Origin: Microbacterium sp. SS28
Lineage (GTDB): Bacteria > Actinomycetota > Actinomycetes > Actinomycetales > Microbacteriaceae
DNA: 64,000 nucleotides
Reading direction: 5' to 3'
Assembly: GCF_022761035.1 (NCBI RefSeq)
Contig: NZ_JAKWJP010000002.1
Coordinates: 124,001 to 188,000 of the forward strand
This document shows, piece by piece, positions 25,732 to 38,618 of this stretch. The notes beneath the pieces were generated by a model that was not told the DNA's origin, did not search any database, and saw only the letters and a program-made list of their open reading frames with translations. Position 1 is the first letter of the stretch, and each line of letters opens with the position of its first letter. Position numbers and translations under genes: made by a program.

Positions 25732-27165
25732 GTGTCACTGGCAGAATTCGTCGTCGTCGCCAACCGCCTGCCCGTGGACCGGGTCCCTGCCGCGGACGGC
25801 GAAGCCGGCGACTCGTGGCGGCGTTCGCCGGGCGGGCTCGTCACGGCTCTCGAGCCGGTCATGCGCGACGCGGACGGCGCCTGGGTCGGCTGGCCGGGCC
25901 AGGCGGATCTCGAGGCGGAGCCGTTCGAGTTCGAGGGCACGCACCTCGTCCCGGTGTCGCTGAGCGCCGAAGAGGTCGAAAACTACTACGAGGGCTTCTC
26001 GAACGACACGATCTGGCCGCTCTACCACGATGTGATCTCCGAGCCCCGGTACCGGCGCGTCTGGTGGGATGCGTATGTCGCCGTCAACCGGCGCTTCGCC
26101 GAGGCAGCGGCATCCGTCTCCGCCGAAGGCGCCACGGTCTGGGTGCAGGACTACCAGCTGCAGCTCGTGCCGGCCATGCTGCGCGCGGCCCGGCCCGACC
26201 TCACGATCGGGTACTTCCACCACATTCCGTTCCCCGCATACGGCCTGTACTCCCAGCTGCCGTGGCGACGTCAGGTGCTCGAGGGGCTTCTCGGCGCGGA
26301 TGTCATCGGCTTCCAGCGGGTTCAAGACGCCTCCAACTTCGCGCGCGCCGTCCGGCGGCAGCTGCGCATCGAGACGAAGTCGTCGGGCATCGTCGTCGCG
26401 GAGGCGGACGGCTCGACGCGGACGGCGCTCGCGAAGGCGTTCCCGATCTCGATCGACGCGTCGTCCTACGCGGAGCTCGCTGCCCGCCCCGACATCCGGG
26501 CGAGGGCGCGCGAGATCCGCGAGGGCCTGGGGAACCCGAAGAAGGTGTTCCTGGGCGTGGACCGCCTCGACTACACGAAGGGCATCCGCCACCGCCTCAA
26601 GGCGTTCGGCGAGCTGCTCGACGACGGGCGCCTCACGGTGCAGGACGCGACCCTCGTACAGGTCGCCAGCCCGAGTCGCGAGCGCGTGGGCGCCTATATG
26701 CAGCTGCGCGACGAGATCGAGCAGGCGGTGGGTCGCATCAACGGCGACCACGACACGGTCGGGCACACCGCGATCCGGTACCTGCACCAGACATATCCGC
26801 GCGAGGAGATGGTCGCCCTCTTCCTCGCCGCCGACGTCATGCTCGTGACCGCGCTGCGCGACGGCATGAACCTCGTCGCGAAGGAGTACGTCGCAAGCCG
26901 CAGCGACAATCGCGGCGTGCTGCTGCTGAGCGAGTTCGCGGGCGCCGCGGACGAGCTCGGCAGCGCAATCCGCATCAATCCCCATGACATCGACGGACTC
27001 AAGGACGCCATGATGCGCGCCGTCGAGATGCCCGCCGCCGAGCAGGGCCGCCGCATGCGGGCGCTCCGCAGGAAGGTCGTCGAGAACGACATCGCGCGGT
27101 GGTCCGAATCGTTCCTGAGGGCGCTCGACGGCGTCCGCAGGGCAAAGGAAGGAACCCCGCAGTGA
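25732..27165 (+). CDS. otsA: Trehalose-6-phosphate synthase
   Basis: A 477-residue glycosyltransferase family 20 enzyme making trehalose 6-phosphate from UDP-glucose (or another NDP-glucose) and glucose 6-phosphate. Landmarks: N-terminal VVVANRLPVDR, DYQLQLVPAML, YFHHIPFPAYGLYSQLPW and GVDRLDYTKGI. Length is normal for OtsA. The GTG at 25732 (reading VSLAEFVVVANR) is preferred to a longer frame because the family begins close to the NRLPV motif and CGGAG lies upstream; TAGCCT at 25697-25702 is a candidate -10 box. It overlaps otsB by GTGA. Confidence 0.93.
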   Translation: MSLAEFVVVANRLPVDRVPAADGEAGDSWRRSPGGLVTALEPVMRDADGAWVGWPGQADLEAEPFEFEGTHLVPVSLSAEEVENYYEGFSNDTIWPLYHDVISEPRYRRVWWDAYVAVNRRFAEAAASVSAEGATVWVQDYQLQLVPAMLRAARPDLTIGYFHHIPFPAYGLYSQLPWRRQVLEGLLGADVIGFQRVQDASNFARAVRRQLRIETKSSGIVVAEADGSTRTALAKAFPISIDASSYAELAARPDIRARAREIREGLGNPKKVFLGVDRLDYTKGIRHRLKAFGELLDDGRLTVQDATLVQVASPSRERVGAYMQLRDEIEQAVGRINGDHDTVGHTAIRYLHQTYPREEMVALFLAADVMLVTALRDGMNLVAKEYVASRSDNRGVLLLSEFAGAADELGSAIRINPHDIDGLKDAMMRAVEMPAAEQGRRMRALRRKVVENDIARWSESFLRALDGVRRAKEGTPQ

Positions 27166-27956
27166 CCGCCCCCGCTCCTCTCGCCACGCCCGAATCGCTC
27201 GACGGGGTCGCGAGCGCGACGCCGCTCCTGGTCGCCCTCGACTTCGACGGGACGCTCTCGCCCCTCGTCGACGAGCCCATGCAGGCTCGGATGCTGCCGG
27301 CGGCGCGCACCGCGGTCGACGCCCTCGTCGCGGTGCCCGACACCTTCGTCGCGCTCGTCTCGGGCCGCAGCCTCGACGATCTGCGCATCATCGCCGAGCA
27401 CGACGACGATTCTCCGCTGCTCCTGGCGGGTTCGCACGGCGCGGAGTACTGGATCCCGGGGGAGGGGCGCATCGAGCCCGTCGACGAGCCCGGGGCCCTC
27501 GAGCTGCGCGACCGGCTGCGCGCCGAGGCCGAGCGCGCGACAGCCGATCTCGAGGGCGTGTGGATCGAGCCCAAGACCTTCGGATTCGGAGTCCACACGC
27601 GGAGGATGGATGCCGCGTCCGCGCACATCGCGAACCGCCGCGTCGACCGGATCGTCGCCGAGAACGCCCCGCACTGGCGCCGGCGCACAGGCCACGGCAT
27701 CATCGAGTTCGCCTTCCGCCACGAGGGCAAGGACGCCGGCGTCGAGGCGCTGCGCGCCCGGACGGGCGCGAGCGCCGTGCTCTTCGCGGGCGACGACGTG
27801 ACCGACGAGGACGCGCTGCGCAAGCTCCGGCCCGAGGACCTCGGCGTGCACGTCGGCGGCGGACCCACGGCGGCGCGCGTGTCGGTGCGCGACATCCCCG
27901 CGATGGCCGACCTGCTGGCCTCGCTCGCGATCCGCCGGACCGCCGCGCGGCAATAG
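27162..27956 (+). CDS. otsB: Trehalose-6-phosphate phosphatase
   Basis: A 264-residue HAD-superfamily phosphatase completing trehalose synthesis. HAD motif I is [10 protein letters not shown], motif II includes ALVSGRSL, and motif IV is [15 protein letters not shown] start overlaps the otsA stop; AAGGAAGG precedes it. Its TAG stop codon is also the first half of the TAGACT box that appears to drive ilvD. Confidence 0.92.
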   Translation: MTAPAPLATPESLDGVASATPLLVALDFDGTLSPLVDEPMQARMLPAARTAVDALVAVPDTFVALVSGRSLDDLRIIAEHDDDSPLLLAGSHGAEYWIPGEGRIEPVDEPGALELRDRLRAEAERATADLEGVWIEPKTFGFGVHTRRMDAASAHIANRRVDRIVAENAPHWRRRTGHGIIEFAFRHEGKDAGVEALRARTGASAVLFAGDDVTDEDALRKLRPEDLGVHVGGGPTAARVSVRDIPAMADLLASLAIRRTAARQ

Positions 27957-27959
27957 ACT
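27954..27959 (+). promoter_or_regulatory. ilvD: -10 box of leaderless ilvD overlapping the otsB stop codon
   Basis: TAGACT; the TAG is the otsB stop. Seven nt separate it from the ilvD ATG, which therefore would be the first transcribed base. The identical hexamer and spacing occur before gltX. Confidence 0.6.
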
Positions 27960-27966
27960 TCTCGGC

Positions 27967-29685
27967 ATGCCACAGCCCTCGGAAGACCTCGAGCACGCCA
28001 TCGACATCAAGCCCCGCAGTCGGGTCGTCACGGACGGCATCGAGGCCACGACATCCCGCGGAATGCTCCGGGCCGTCGGCATGGGCGACGAGGACTGGGA
28101 CAAGCCCCAGATCGGCATCGCGTCGAGCTGGAACGAGATCACCCCCTGCAACCTGAGTCTCGACCGCCTCGCGCAGGGCGCGAAGGAGGGCGTGCACGCC
28201 GGCGGCGGCTACCCGCTGCAGTTCGGCACGATCTCGGTCTCGGACGGCATCTCGATGGGGCACGAGGGCATGCACTTCTCCCTCGTCTCGCGCGAGGTCA
28301 TCGCCGACTCGGTCGAGACGGTCATCATGGCCGAGCGCCTCGACGGATCCGTGCTGCTCGCGGGCTGCGACAAGTCGATCCCCGGCATGCTCATGGCCTC
28401 CGCGCGCCTCGACCTCTCGAGCGTCTTCCTCTACGCGGGATCGATCGCCCCGGGCTGGGTCAAGCTCAGCGACGGCACCGAGAAGGACGTCACGATCATC
28501 GACTCGTTCGAGGCCGTGGGCGCCTGCCTCGCGGGCAAGATGAGCGAGGCCGACCTCAAGCGCATCGAGTGCGCGATCGCGCCCGGCGAGGGCGCGTGCG
28601 GCGGCATGTACACCGCCAACACGATGGCCTCCGTCGCCGAGGCGCTCGGGCTCTCCCTCCCCGGCTCGGCCGCCCCGCCGTCGGCGGACCGCCGCCGCGA
28701 CTACTTCGCGCACCGCTCGGGCGAGGCGGTCGTGAACCTCCTCCGCCAGGGCATCACGACGCGCGACATCCTCACGAAGGAGGCGTTCGAGAACGCGATC
28801 GCGCTCGCGATGGCGCTCGGCGGCTCCACCAACGTCGTGCTGCACCTGCTCGCGATCGCCCGCGAGGCCGAGGTCGAGCTGAGCCTGCACGACTTCAACC
28901 GCATCGGCGACAAGGTCCCGCACGTCGCAGACATGAAGCCCTTCGGCAAGTACGTCATGAACGACGTCGACCGTCACGGCGGCATCCCGGTCATCATGAA
29001 GGCGATGCTCGACGAGGGCCTGCTGCACGGCGACGCGCTCACGGTGACGGGCAAGACCCTCGCCGAGAACCTCGCCGAGCTCAACCCCGACCCGGTCGAC
29101 GGCACCGTCATCCACTCGTTCGACAACCCGATCCACGAGAAGGGCGGCATCACCGTCCTGCACGGCTCGATCGCCCCCGAAGGCGCCGTCGTGAAGTCGG
29201 CCGGCTTCGACGCGGACGTGTTCGAAGGCCCCGCTCGGGTCTTCGAGCGCGAGCGCGCCGCGATGGACGCGCTCGAGGCCGGCGAGATCGCCGCAGGCGA
29301 CGTCGTCGTCATCCGCTACGAGGGCCCCAAGGGCGGCCCCGGCATGCGCGAGATGCTCGCGATCACGGCCGCCATCAAGGGCGCAGGGCTCGGAAAAGAT
29401 GTACTACTCTTGACGGACGGCAGATTCTCAGGCGGCACAACCGGCCTGTGCATCGGCCACATAGCACCCGAAGCGGTGGACGCTGGTCCCATCGCCTTCG
29501 TGCGCGATGGTGATCTGATACGGGTCGATATCGCGGCTCGCACTCTCGACCTACTCGTCGACGAGACCGAGCTGAGCTCCCGCCGCGAAGGCTGGGAGCC
29601 GCTTCCCCCGCGCTATACCCGTGGCGTCCTCGCCAAGTACTCCCGTCTCGTCCGCTCCGCTGCGGAAGGCGCGACGACCGGGTAA
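27967..29685 (+). CDS. ilvD: Dihydroxy-acid dehydratase
   Basis: A 572-residue Fe-S enzyme of isoleucine, valine and leucine synthesis, acting after IlvC. Cluster-binding Cys lie in [18 protein letters not shown] and [12 protein letters not shown], and the C-terminal [10 protein letters not shown] motif is intact. Full length. The base composition changes at about 29390: the last ~170-300 nt use codons rare elsewhere in the gene (AAA, GTA, CTA, TTG, AGA, ACA, ATA) without changing the conserved protein. No ribosome-binding site precedes the ATG, in line with a leaderless transcript. Next gene ilvB starts 83 nt downstream after a REP-like repeat. Confidence 0.96.
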   Translation: MPQPSEDLEHAIDIKPRSRVVTDGIEATTSRGMLRAVGMGDEDWDKPQIGIASSWNEITPCNLSLDRLAQGAKEGVHAGGGYPLQFGTISVSDGISMGHEGMHFSLVSREVIADSVETVIMAERLDGSVLLAGCDKSIPGMLMASARLDLSSVFLYAGSIAPGWVKLSDGTEKDVTIIDSFEAVGACLAGKMSEADLKRIECAIAPGEGACGGMYTANTMASVAEALGLSLPGSAAPPSADRRRDYFAHRSGEAVVNLLRQGITTRDILTKEAFENAIALAMALGGSTNVVLHLLAIAREAEVELSLHDFNRIGDKVPHVADMKPFGKYVMNDVDRHGGIPVIMKAMLDEGLLHGDALTVTGKTLAENLAELNPDPVDGTVIHSFDNPIHEKGGITVLHGSIAPEGAVVKSAGFDADVFEGPARVFERERAAMDALEAGEIAAGDVVVIRYEGPKGGPGMREMLAITAAIKGAGLGKDVLLLTDGRFSGGTTGLCIGHIAPEAVDAGPIAFVRDGDLIRVDIAARTLDLLVDETELSSRREGWEPLPPRYTRGVLAKYSRLVRSAAEGATTG

Positions 29686-29707
29686 GTGCGGTCCGCCGAA
29701 ACCCGGT

Positions 29708-29740
29708 GGTTGAGTAGCGGCGCAGCCGCAGATCGAAACC
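29708..29740 (+). repeat. 33-nt REP-like inverted repeat, copy 1
   Basis: GGTT...AACC ends enclose a GCGGC-gca-GCCGC hairpin. Copy 2 at 33204-33236 matches 29 of 33 positions. It lies between ilvD and ilvB; as RNA it would fold as a stem with an inner hairpin. Confidence 0.8.
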
Positions 29741-29768
29741 CACTTCTTCAGATTCGAAGGTCACCATC

Positions 29769-33181
<3,413 letters not shown>

Positions 33182-33203
33182 CCCGAGATGCCCGGGATGC
33201 CTG

Positions 33204-33236
33204 GGTTGAGCAGCGGCGAAGCCGCGAATCGAAACC
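33204..33236 (+). repeat. 33-nt REP-like inverted repeat, copy 2
   Basis: GGTTGAGCAGCGGCGAAGCC and onward to CGAAACC; same structure as 29708-29740 with four differences that mostly keep the pairing. Sits 22 nt after ilvC, before its terminator. Confidence 0.8.
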
Positions 33237-33295
33237 AGGGTTCCGCCGCCCGCTGACGCGCGCACAGACCGCCGGCACATCCGCTCGGCTCATGG

Positions 33296-33336
33296 AGACT
33301 CCCGCCCCCGCACCCAGGGGCGGGAGTCTTCTTTCT
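33296..33336 (+). terminator. Terminator of the ilvBNC operon
   Basis: Perfect 13-bp stem AGACTCCCGCCCC / GGGGCGGGAGTCT (33296-33308 and 33317-33329) with an 8-nt loop, followed by TCTTTCT. Confidence 0.9.
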
Positions 33337-33417
33337 GTCGCGCGCAGACGCGGCCGACCCTATGCTCGGGCGCAGGGGGATCGCTCCGATCCGGGGGAGA
33401 AGCGGAATGGAGCATCT

Positions 33418-34260
33418 GTGAACGTCGAACCGTGGTCCACGATCTCGGAGGGTGCCTCGGGCCCCGTGGTGAAGGGCGCGCAGTATCTGCTGCGCGCGAA
33501 GGGACATACGATCGCCGCGGACGGCGCTTTCGGGCCACTGACCCGCGCGGCGGTCATCGCCCAGCAGACCACGGCGGGCGTGCCGGCGGACGGGGTCGTG
33601 GGCCCGCTCACGTGGCCGCACCTCGTGACCCCGGTGAGCCAGGGATCCACGGGGGACGCCGTACGCGCCGTCCAGCAGTTCGGCCTTCTGCGCTCGCCCG
33701 GCGACACGGCACTCGTGCCCGACGGCTCGTTCGGGCCGATCACGAAGGAGCACGTCGAGTTCTTCCAGGAGTCGTGGGGCCTCTCGCTCGACGGCGCCGC
33801 CGGCCGCGAGACCTGGTCGTTCCTGAGCACGGCGGTCCCCGGTCCTCGCCCCTGGCCTCTCGTGAAGCAGGGCTCGACGCAGGCGACGAACTGGCGCGTG
33901 CTCGCGGCGCAGCACCTCCTGCGTGCGCACGGCGCCACGATCGCAGCTGACGGCGTGTTCGGACCCGCGAGCGGTGCAGCGACGATCGCGTTCCAGCAGA
34001 CGCTGCGCGCAGTCGAGATCTCGAGCACGATCGGGCAGCTGGACTGGCCCTCGCTGATCGTGACCGTGCGCCTCGGCGATCACGGCGAGGCCGTGAAGGC
34101 CCTGCAGACCCTGCTCGCGGGTGAGCTCACCGTCGACGGAGACTTCGGCCCGCTGACGGATGCCGCAGTGCGCTCGTTCCAAGACGTCTTCGCTCCGCCA
34201 TCCGACGGGATCGTCGGACCCGTCACGTGGTGGTCGCTCGTCGTCCGGCTGTTCGACTGA
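33418..34260 (+). CDS. Protein of four peptidoglycan-binding-like repeats
   Basis: A 280-residue protein made almost wholly of PG_binding_1-type repeats. Each has a helix of the type VVKGAQYLLRAKG and the hallmark turn DG-x-FGP (ADGAFGPLT, PDGSFGPIT, ADGVFGPAS, VDGDFGPLT) with further GPVTW / GPLTW ends. There is no signal peptide, no membrane segment and no catalytic domain, which is odd for a wall-binding protein. GTG start with GGAG 5 nt upstream; TATGCT at 33361-33366 is a candidate -10 box. It is convergent with the SARP-type regulator gene, with 33 nt between. Confidence 0.82.
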   Translation: MNVEPWSTISEGASGPVVKGAQYLLRAKGHTIAADGAFGPLTRAAVIAQQTTAGVPADGVVGPLTWPHLVTPVSQGSTGDAVRAVQQFGLLRSPGDTALVPDGSFGPITKEHVEFFQESWGLSLDGAAGRETWSFLSTAVPGPRPWPLVKQGSTQATNWRVLAAQHLLRAHGATIAADGVFGPASGAATIAFQQTLRAVEISSTIGQLDWPSLIVTVRLGDHGEAVKALQTLLAGELTVDGDFGPLTDAAVRSFQDVFAPPSDGIVGPVTWWSLVVRLFD

Positions 34261-34293
34261 TCGAAGCCGCGCTCGGCGGACGGCGTCGCCCGT

Positions 34294-37200
34294 TCAGCCG
34301 AGCGCGTCGGCGCACGTGGCGTGCTGCGCGCCGAGGTCTTTCAGATAGGTCGCCCACTCGGAGGCCGTGAGCTCGCGGCCCGCGAGGTGACAGGCCGCAG
34401 CAGCCTGCTCGGCGGGATCGAGCGGCCAGACGAGGATCCCGTCGCGCGCGTTCGAGTAGAGGTGCTTGCCGTCGGCGGACAGCACCCCGCCGAGCGCGTC
34501 GTCGCCGCTGTCGGCGTCGACCGGGTCGCCGAGCACGACGTCGCGGGTGAGGTCGTACAGCGTGAGCCGGTGGTTCCAGCCGACGTTCAGGAGGGTCTGG
34601 CCGTCGGGCGTGACCGAGAGCGCGCGGCTGCCGCCTGCGGCTCGCGGAAGGCTGGCGATCAGGTCGTGCGTCGCGAGGTCGACGCGCTGCACCGTCTCGT
34701 CCGACACCGTGATCAGCTCTTCGTCCGAGAGCACGAGCGAGCCGTCGAGGCCGTAGATCTCCGGCGCGACCCGTTCGCCGGTGGCGAGGTCGAAAGTGCT
34801 GGTCACGGTGCGCTCGGCGGCGGCATCCCACCACGTCACGACAGCGCGATCCTCTGCCGGCGTCTCCGATACGGAGAGCATGCCGAACGCCGCCTGGGGC
34901 TCCGAGAGGATGAGTCGAGGACCCGTCTGCGCTCCGGTGTGCGGATCGATCCTGACCACCTGGCTGTCGAAGGCGACGAACGTGTGCTGGCCACCGTTCC
35001 GGAATACCCAGAAACTGTCCGGCAGATCGGGGATGACGTAGGTGTGCGTCTTCCCCGAGGCGAGGTCCACGAGCACGGAACCGGTCTCCTCGCTGCCTCG
35101 CTCGATGACCCCCGAGCCCAGCGTTCCCACCCAGTCGGCCTCGGCGCCCACAGCGCAGTCGCAGTCGAAGTCCCACAGCTGCATGCGCCCGCCACCCGCG
35201 GTCATCGTCGGGGTGAACCCGGTCACGTCGTCGGCGAGGTCGACGAGTCGCCTGCCGTCCGCGGCCAATCGCGAGCCGGGCCCCGAGCCGTCGAGACGCA
35301 GCACGAACCACATCGACGAAAGAGCGGCGTTGAGAAGGAGCGTGCTGTCATCGAGGACCGTCGACTGCACCACGTCGTCGAGCTGTGTGCGAATGACCGG
35401 GCCGATGGCTGCACCGTCCGTGACATCGTGCTCGGTCACCGCGCCGAGCGTGGAGCAGGCGAACGCGTCGCGGTCGGGAAGGAGGACGAGTTCGTTGCAG
35501 ACCTCACTCGGCGTCGTCGGCCGCTGCCACACGACGGCTCCCGTGTCGGCGTCCAGGCGCGCCGTCGCGTCGGCGCCGCTGATGATGAGCCCGCCGTCAC
35601 CGTCGGAGATCATGGCCCAGTTCGCCAGCTCGCTGGCGAGCGGAATGCTCTTGATGCGCGCGAGCGAGTCCCTGTCGTAGACGTCGATGCGATCGCCGGT
35701 CCCTGTGGCGATGCGGTGGGCGTCGATCGAGGCGATCGCGCTGTACAGCCCCTGCTCACCGGTGAAGTCGTCGAACGCGCCGGGGCTCGAGGCGCGCACC
35801 TCACCCGTCCGGCCGTCGATGTTGATGAGGTCGCCGGTGATCGGGTGCTCGATGAAGAGATCCGCGGATTCGCCGTCGAGCACCATGCGGGTGCTCGTCC
35901 GCATCCGAAGGAGCTGAGAGCCCGGCAGCGCTTCACCCGTCGCGAGGTCGATGAAGGTGATCCAATTCCAGCAGCAGGTGTTCACGTCGCCTGCCACGAC
36001 GTTCTGCGATACCTGCGCGACCGCGAGCGACCCATCGTCGCTCACGATGACGTCCCGCTCGAAGCGCGTCCCCGCGGGCGGCAGCACCACGTCGAGCGTT
36101 CGCAGAGTCTCGCCCGACTCGGCATCGACGATCTGGGCGACGGGGCCGTCTGCGCGATCGACGATCGCGAGCGCTTCGCCGGCTCCGGGGATGGCGACGA
36201 CCGTCGCGCGCTCGGCGTCGATTCGGTTGGTCGCGGCGATGGCGCCGGCCGACGTCATGGTCCCCCACAGCGCGGAGCGCACGCGTCCGTCCTCCGGCCA
36301 ACGACGATACGCCTCGGCCGCGAGGAGCGCCGCGACCTCGCGATCCGAGGTCCGCAGGGCGAGGGACGTTGCCACGACCGCCTCGATGCGCGCGTTCTCG
36401 GCCGCCGCTGCCGCCTCCTGCCCGCGGACGGCCGCGAAGCTCCCCGCCACGATCGCCGCGACCAGCAGGACGCCGGCCCCTGCGAGCGCGGTCCGGAGGA
36501 TGCGATTGCGGCGCCTGTCCCGCCCGGCGCGCTCCTGGAGGTCGCGCAGCTCACCCTGCTCCCGTTCATCGGATGCCTCGAGGAAGTCGCGCTCGACCGG
36601 CGTCAGATCGGGGGCCGTCGCCTCCTGCCACGTGAGGGCGCTGTGCAGGCGCGCCCCGCGGAGCAGGTCGTCGTCGTCTCGATCCCCGGCGGCCCACACA
36701 GCCGCTCCGGACTCGATCGACCGCAGCGTCCGCGCACCTTCGGCGTCCTCCTCGAGCCACCCGTCCAACCGCGGCCAGGCCGTCGCGACGGCTTCGTGGG
36801 CGACGACGACGGCGTCCCCGTCGAGGGTCACGAGCCGAGCGCGCGTCAGCGCCTCGAGCACGCGTCGGCGGGCCGCATCCGAGAGCAGCGGCTCTGCGGC
36901 CACCCGGCGGCGGCTCGACACTCCGTCGGCTCCTCGGTCGATGAGCCTCAGCAGGAGCGTGCGGCACGTGGACTGCTCGTCCGACGTGAGCCGGCGGAAG
37001 GCCTCCTCGGCGGACTGGGCGATGGCGCCGGGGATCCCGCCCGAGCGCTGATAGCCGTCGACGGTGAGCGTCGCGCCCTCGCGCCGGGCCCACGTCTCCT
37101 GCAGCGCGTGGGAGAGGTGCGGGAGTGTCGAGGAGCGATCGCCGGCATCACGCACGGCCACCTCGACGAGCCCCGGCTCGAGCACGAGGCCCGCCTGCCG

Positions 37201-38457
37201 CGCGGGCGCCTCGATGGCGCTGCGGTAGGCGGCATCCGTCAATCCGCCGACGAGGTAGACGCCACGGCCGATCTCCTCGCCGATGTCGGGAAGCGCCCGG
37301 AGGCGGTCGAGTGCGTCGGAGCGGACGGTGAGGATCAGGGCGTTTCCCTCGTCGAGGAAGGATCGCGCCGTGCGGGCGAAATCGACGGCGGCTTCGTCGT
37401 CGGCGGAGAGGATCTCTTCGGCCTGGTCGACCGCGATGAGCTGCGCGAGCCCCGCGGAATGCCGGAGCGCCGCGGCGCCCCCGACACTGGGGCGCACGAT
37501 CTCGACGACGCTCCCGCGGGCGCGGAGTCGAGGGATCAGCCCCGCAAGCAGGAGCGACGACTTTCCCGTCCCCGAGGCCCCCGCGATCGTGACGATGCCG
37601 CCCGGAGTGACGCGTTCGAGCAGTGCCTCGATGTCGTCGTCGCGCCCGAAGAACACGTCCGAGTCGTCGGGGCCGAACGGACGCAGCCCCGGGTACGGGC
37701 ACACGCCGATCGTGGGGGCCGCTGCGAGCGGTGCGTCGAGCGAGGGATCCCGCCGCAGCATCGCGAGTTCGAGGGACGCGAGGCGCGGGCCGGGCTCGAT
37801 GCCCAGCTCGTCCGCGAGCCGCTCGCGCGCGCGGCGGAGGACGGCAAGCGCCTCGGCCTGGCGGTTGGCTCGATAGTTCGCGAGGGCCACGATCGCCCAG
37901 CGGTCCTCGCGCAGCGGCTGTTCGCGCAGCAGCCGCTCGGCATCCGCGATGACGGAGCGATGCTCGCCCGCACCCAGCCGCGCATCCAGAAGCTCCTCTT
38001 CGGCGCTCGCGCGGATCTCGCCGAGGCGCATCGCCTCGACGACGCCCGGCTCCCAGCGCGTGACGTCCTGCAGCGGCGCGCCGCGCCACAGCGCGAGCGC
38101 CCGTCCGTACGCGTCCACGGCACGGTCGTGCTCGCCGCGCAGCACGTGCCCGCGCGCCGCCGAGACGAGACGCTCGAAGCGGACGGCGTCGATCGCGTCG
38201 GGGTCGAGGTTCAGCCGGTATTCCCAGCCGAGCGTCTCGATGCTGCTGCGACCGAGTCGTGCACGGATTCGTGCGATCGAGTTGCGGACCTGCTGCTCCC
38301 ACGTCCGGGGCGGCGTCTGGCCCCACCAGGCTTCGGCGAGCTCGGACGGTGCGATCGTGGCGCCCGCCCGCACGATCAGCGCCGAGAGCACCGTCCGTTC
38401 GCGCGGGCTGAGCGGTTCGGTGCCGGTTTCGAGCGGGCCGAGCACTTTGACGACCAT
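34294..38457 (-). CDS. Membrane-anchored SARP/AfsR-like regulator: HTH, BTAD, STAND ATPase, beta-propeller
   Basis: A 1387-residue multidomain regulator. In order: OmpR-like winged helix (about 3-82), bacterial transcriptional activation (BTAD) TPR-like domain (about 88-235), STAND-type P-loop ATPase with Walker A GASGTGKSS at 293-301 and Walker-B-like LIAVDQAEE, a helical region, one membrane helix at about 653-676, and a C-terminal beta-propeller of WD40/PQQ-like blades containing a CCWNW motif. The propeller should lie outside the membrane. The ATG at 38457 is chosen over 38586 because TTGACC-17 bp-GACACT precedes it by 6 nt and phased repeats lie further up. Targets unknown; the divergent lipoprotein is one candidate. 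Confidence 0.85.
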   Translation of the reverse strand: MVVKVLGPLETGTEPLSPRERTVLSALIVRAGATIAPSELAEAWWGQTPPRTWEQQVRNSIARIRARLGRSSIETLGWEYRLNLDPDAIDAVRFERLVSAARGHVLRGEHDRAVDAYGRALALWRGAPLQDVTRWEPGVVEAMRLGEIRASAEEELLDARLGAGEHRSVIADAERLLREQPLREDRWAIVALANYRANRQAEALAVLRRARERLADELGIEPGPRLASLELAMLRRDPSLDAPLAAAPTIGVCPYPGLRPFGPDDSDVFFGRDDDIEALLERVTPGGIVTIAGASGTGKSSLLLAGLIPRLRARGSVVEIVRPSVGGAAALRHSAGLAQLIAVDQAEEILSADDEAAVDFARTARSFLDEGNALILTVRSDALDRLRALPDIGEEIGRGVYLVGGLTDAAYRSAIEAPARQAGLVLEPGLVEVAVRDAGDRSSTLPHLSHALQETWARREGATLTVDGYQRSGGIPGAIAQSAEEAFRRLTSDEQSTCRTLLLRLIDRGADGVSSRRRVAAEPLLSDAARRRVLEALTRARLVTLDGDAVVVAHEAVATAWPRLDGWLEEDAEGARTLRSIESGAAVWAAGDRDDDDLLRGARLHSALTWQEATAPDLTPVERDFLEASDEREQGELRDLQERAGRDRRRNRILRTALAGAGVLLVAAIVAGSFAAVRGQEAAAAAENARIEAVVATSLALRTSDREVAALLAAEAYRRWPEDGRVRSALWGTMTSAGAIAATNRIDAERATVVAIPGAGEALAIVDRADGPVAQIVDAESGETLRTLDVVLPPAGTRFERDVIVSDDGSLAVAQVSQNVVAGDVNTCCWNWITFIDLATGEALPGSQLLRMRTSTRMVLDGESADLFIEHPITGDLINIDGRTGEVRASSPGAFDDFTGEQGLYSAIASIDAHRIATGTGDRIDVYDRDSLARIKSIPLASELANWAMISDGDGGLIISGADATARLDADTGAVVWQRPTTPSEVCNELVLLPDRDAFACSTLGAVTEHDVTDGAAIGPVIRTQLDDVVQSTVLDDSTLLLNAALSSMWFVLRLDGSGPGSRLAADGRRLVDLADDVTGFTPTMTAGGGRMQLWDFDCDCAVGAEADWVGTLGSGVIERGSEETGSVLVDLASGKTHTYVIPDLPDSFWVFRNGGQHTFVAFDSQVVRIDPHTGAQTGPRLILSEPQAAFGMLSVSETPAEDRAVVTWWDAAAERTVTSTFDLATGERVAPEIYGLDGSLVLSDEELITVSDETVQRVDLATHDLIASLPRAAGGSRALSVTPDGQTLLNVGWNHRLTLYDLTRDVVLGDPVDADSGDDALGGVLSADGKHLYSNARDGILVWPLDPAEQAAAACHLAGRELTASEWATYLKDLGAQHATCADALG

Positions 38458-38463
38458 GAGGGA

Positions 38464-38492
38464 AGTGTCGACCTGCAGGCGATCCGGGTCAA
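38464..38492 (-). promoter_or_regulatory. Promoter of the SARP-type regulator gene
   Basis: Minus strand TTGACC (38487-38492), 17-bp spacer, GACACT (38464-38469), then 6 nt to the ATG at 38457: a leaderless arrangement with a good -35 and a poor -10, as expected for an activator-dependent promoter. Confidence 0.5.
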
Positions 38493-38509
38493 CATGCTCG
38501 TCCGACGCG

Positions 38510-38570
38510 GATATCGGCTGGATATCGGCGACGGGGCCTGCGGATATGGCGGGGGCGGAACGTCGATATC
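38510..38570. promoter_or_regulatory. 11-bp-phased GATATC repeat array, probable SARP binding region
   Basis: GATATC at 38510, 38521 and 38565 and GATATG at 38543; starts are 11, 22 and 22 bp apart, so all lie on one helix face. SARP proteins (ActII-ORF4, DnrI, AfsR) are known to bind direct repeats with an 11-bp period near the -35 region. The array lies in the gap between the SARP-type regulator and the lipoprotein gene, upstream of both. Binding by this regulator is inferred. Confidence 0.6.
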
Positions 38571-38618
38571 CACAGACCGGCCGCACCCGTCGGCCGGCGA
38601 AGGCAAGGAGACGCAGAG

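Noticed and set aside
38458..38586. Longer start of the SARP-type regulator at 38586
   Set aside because: It would make the phased GATATC array and promoter coding, adds 43 residues of no known type, and has no ribosome-binding site.
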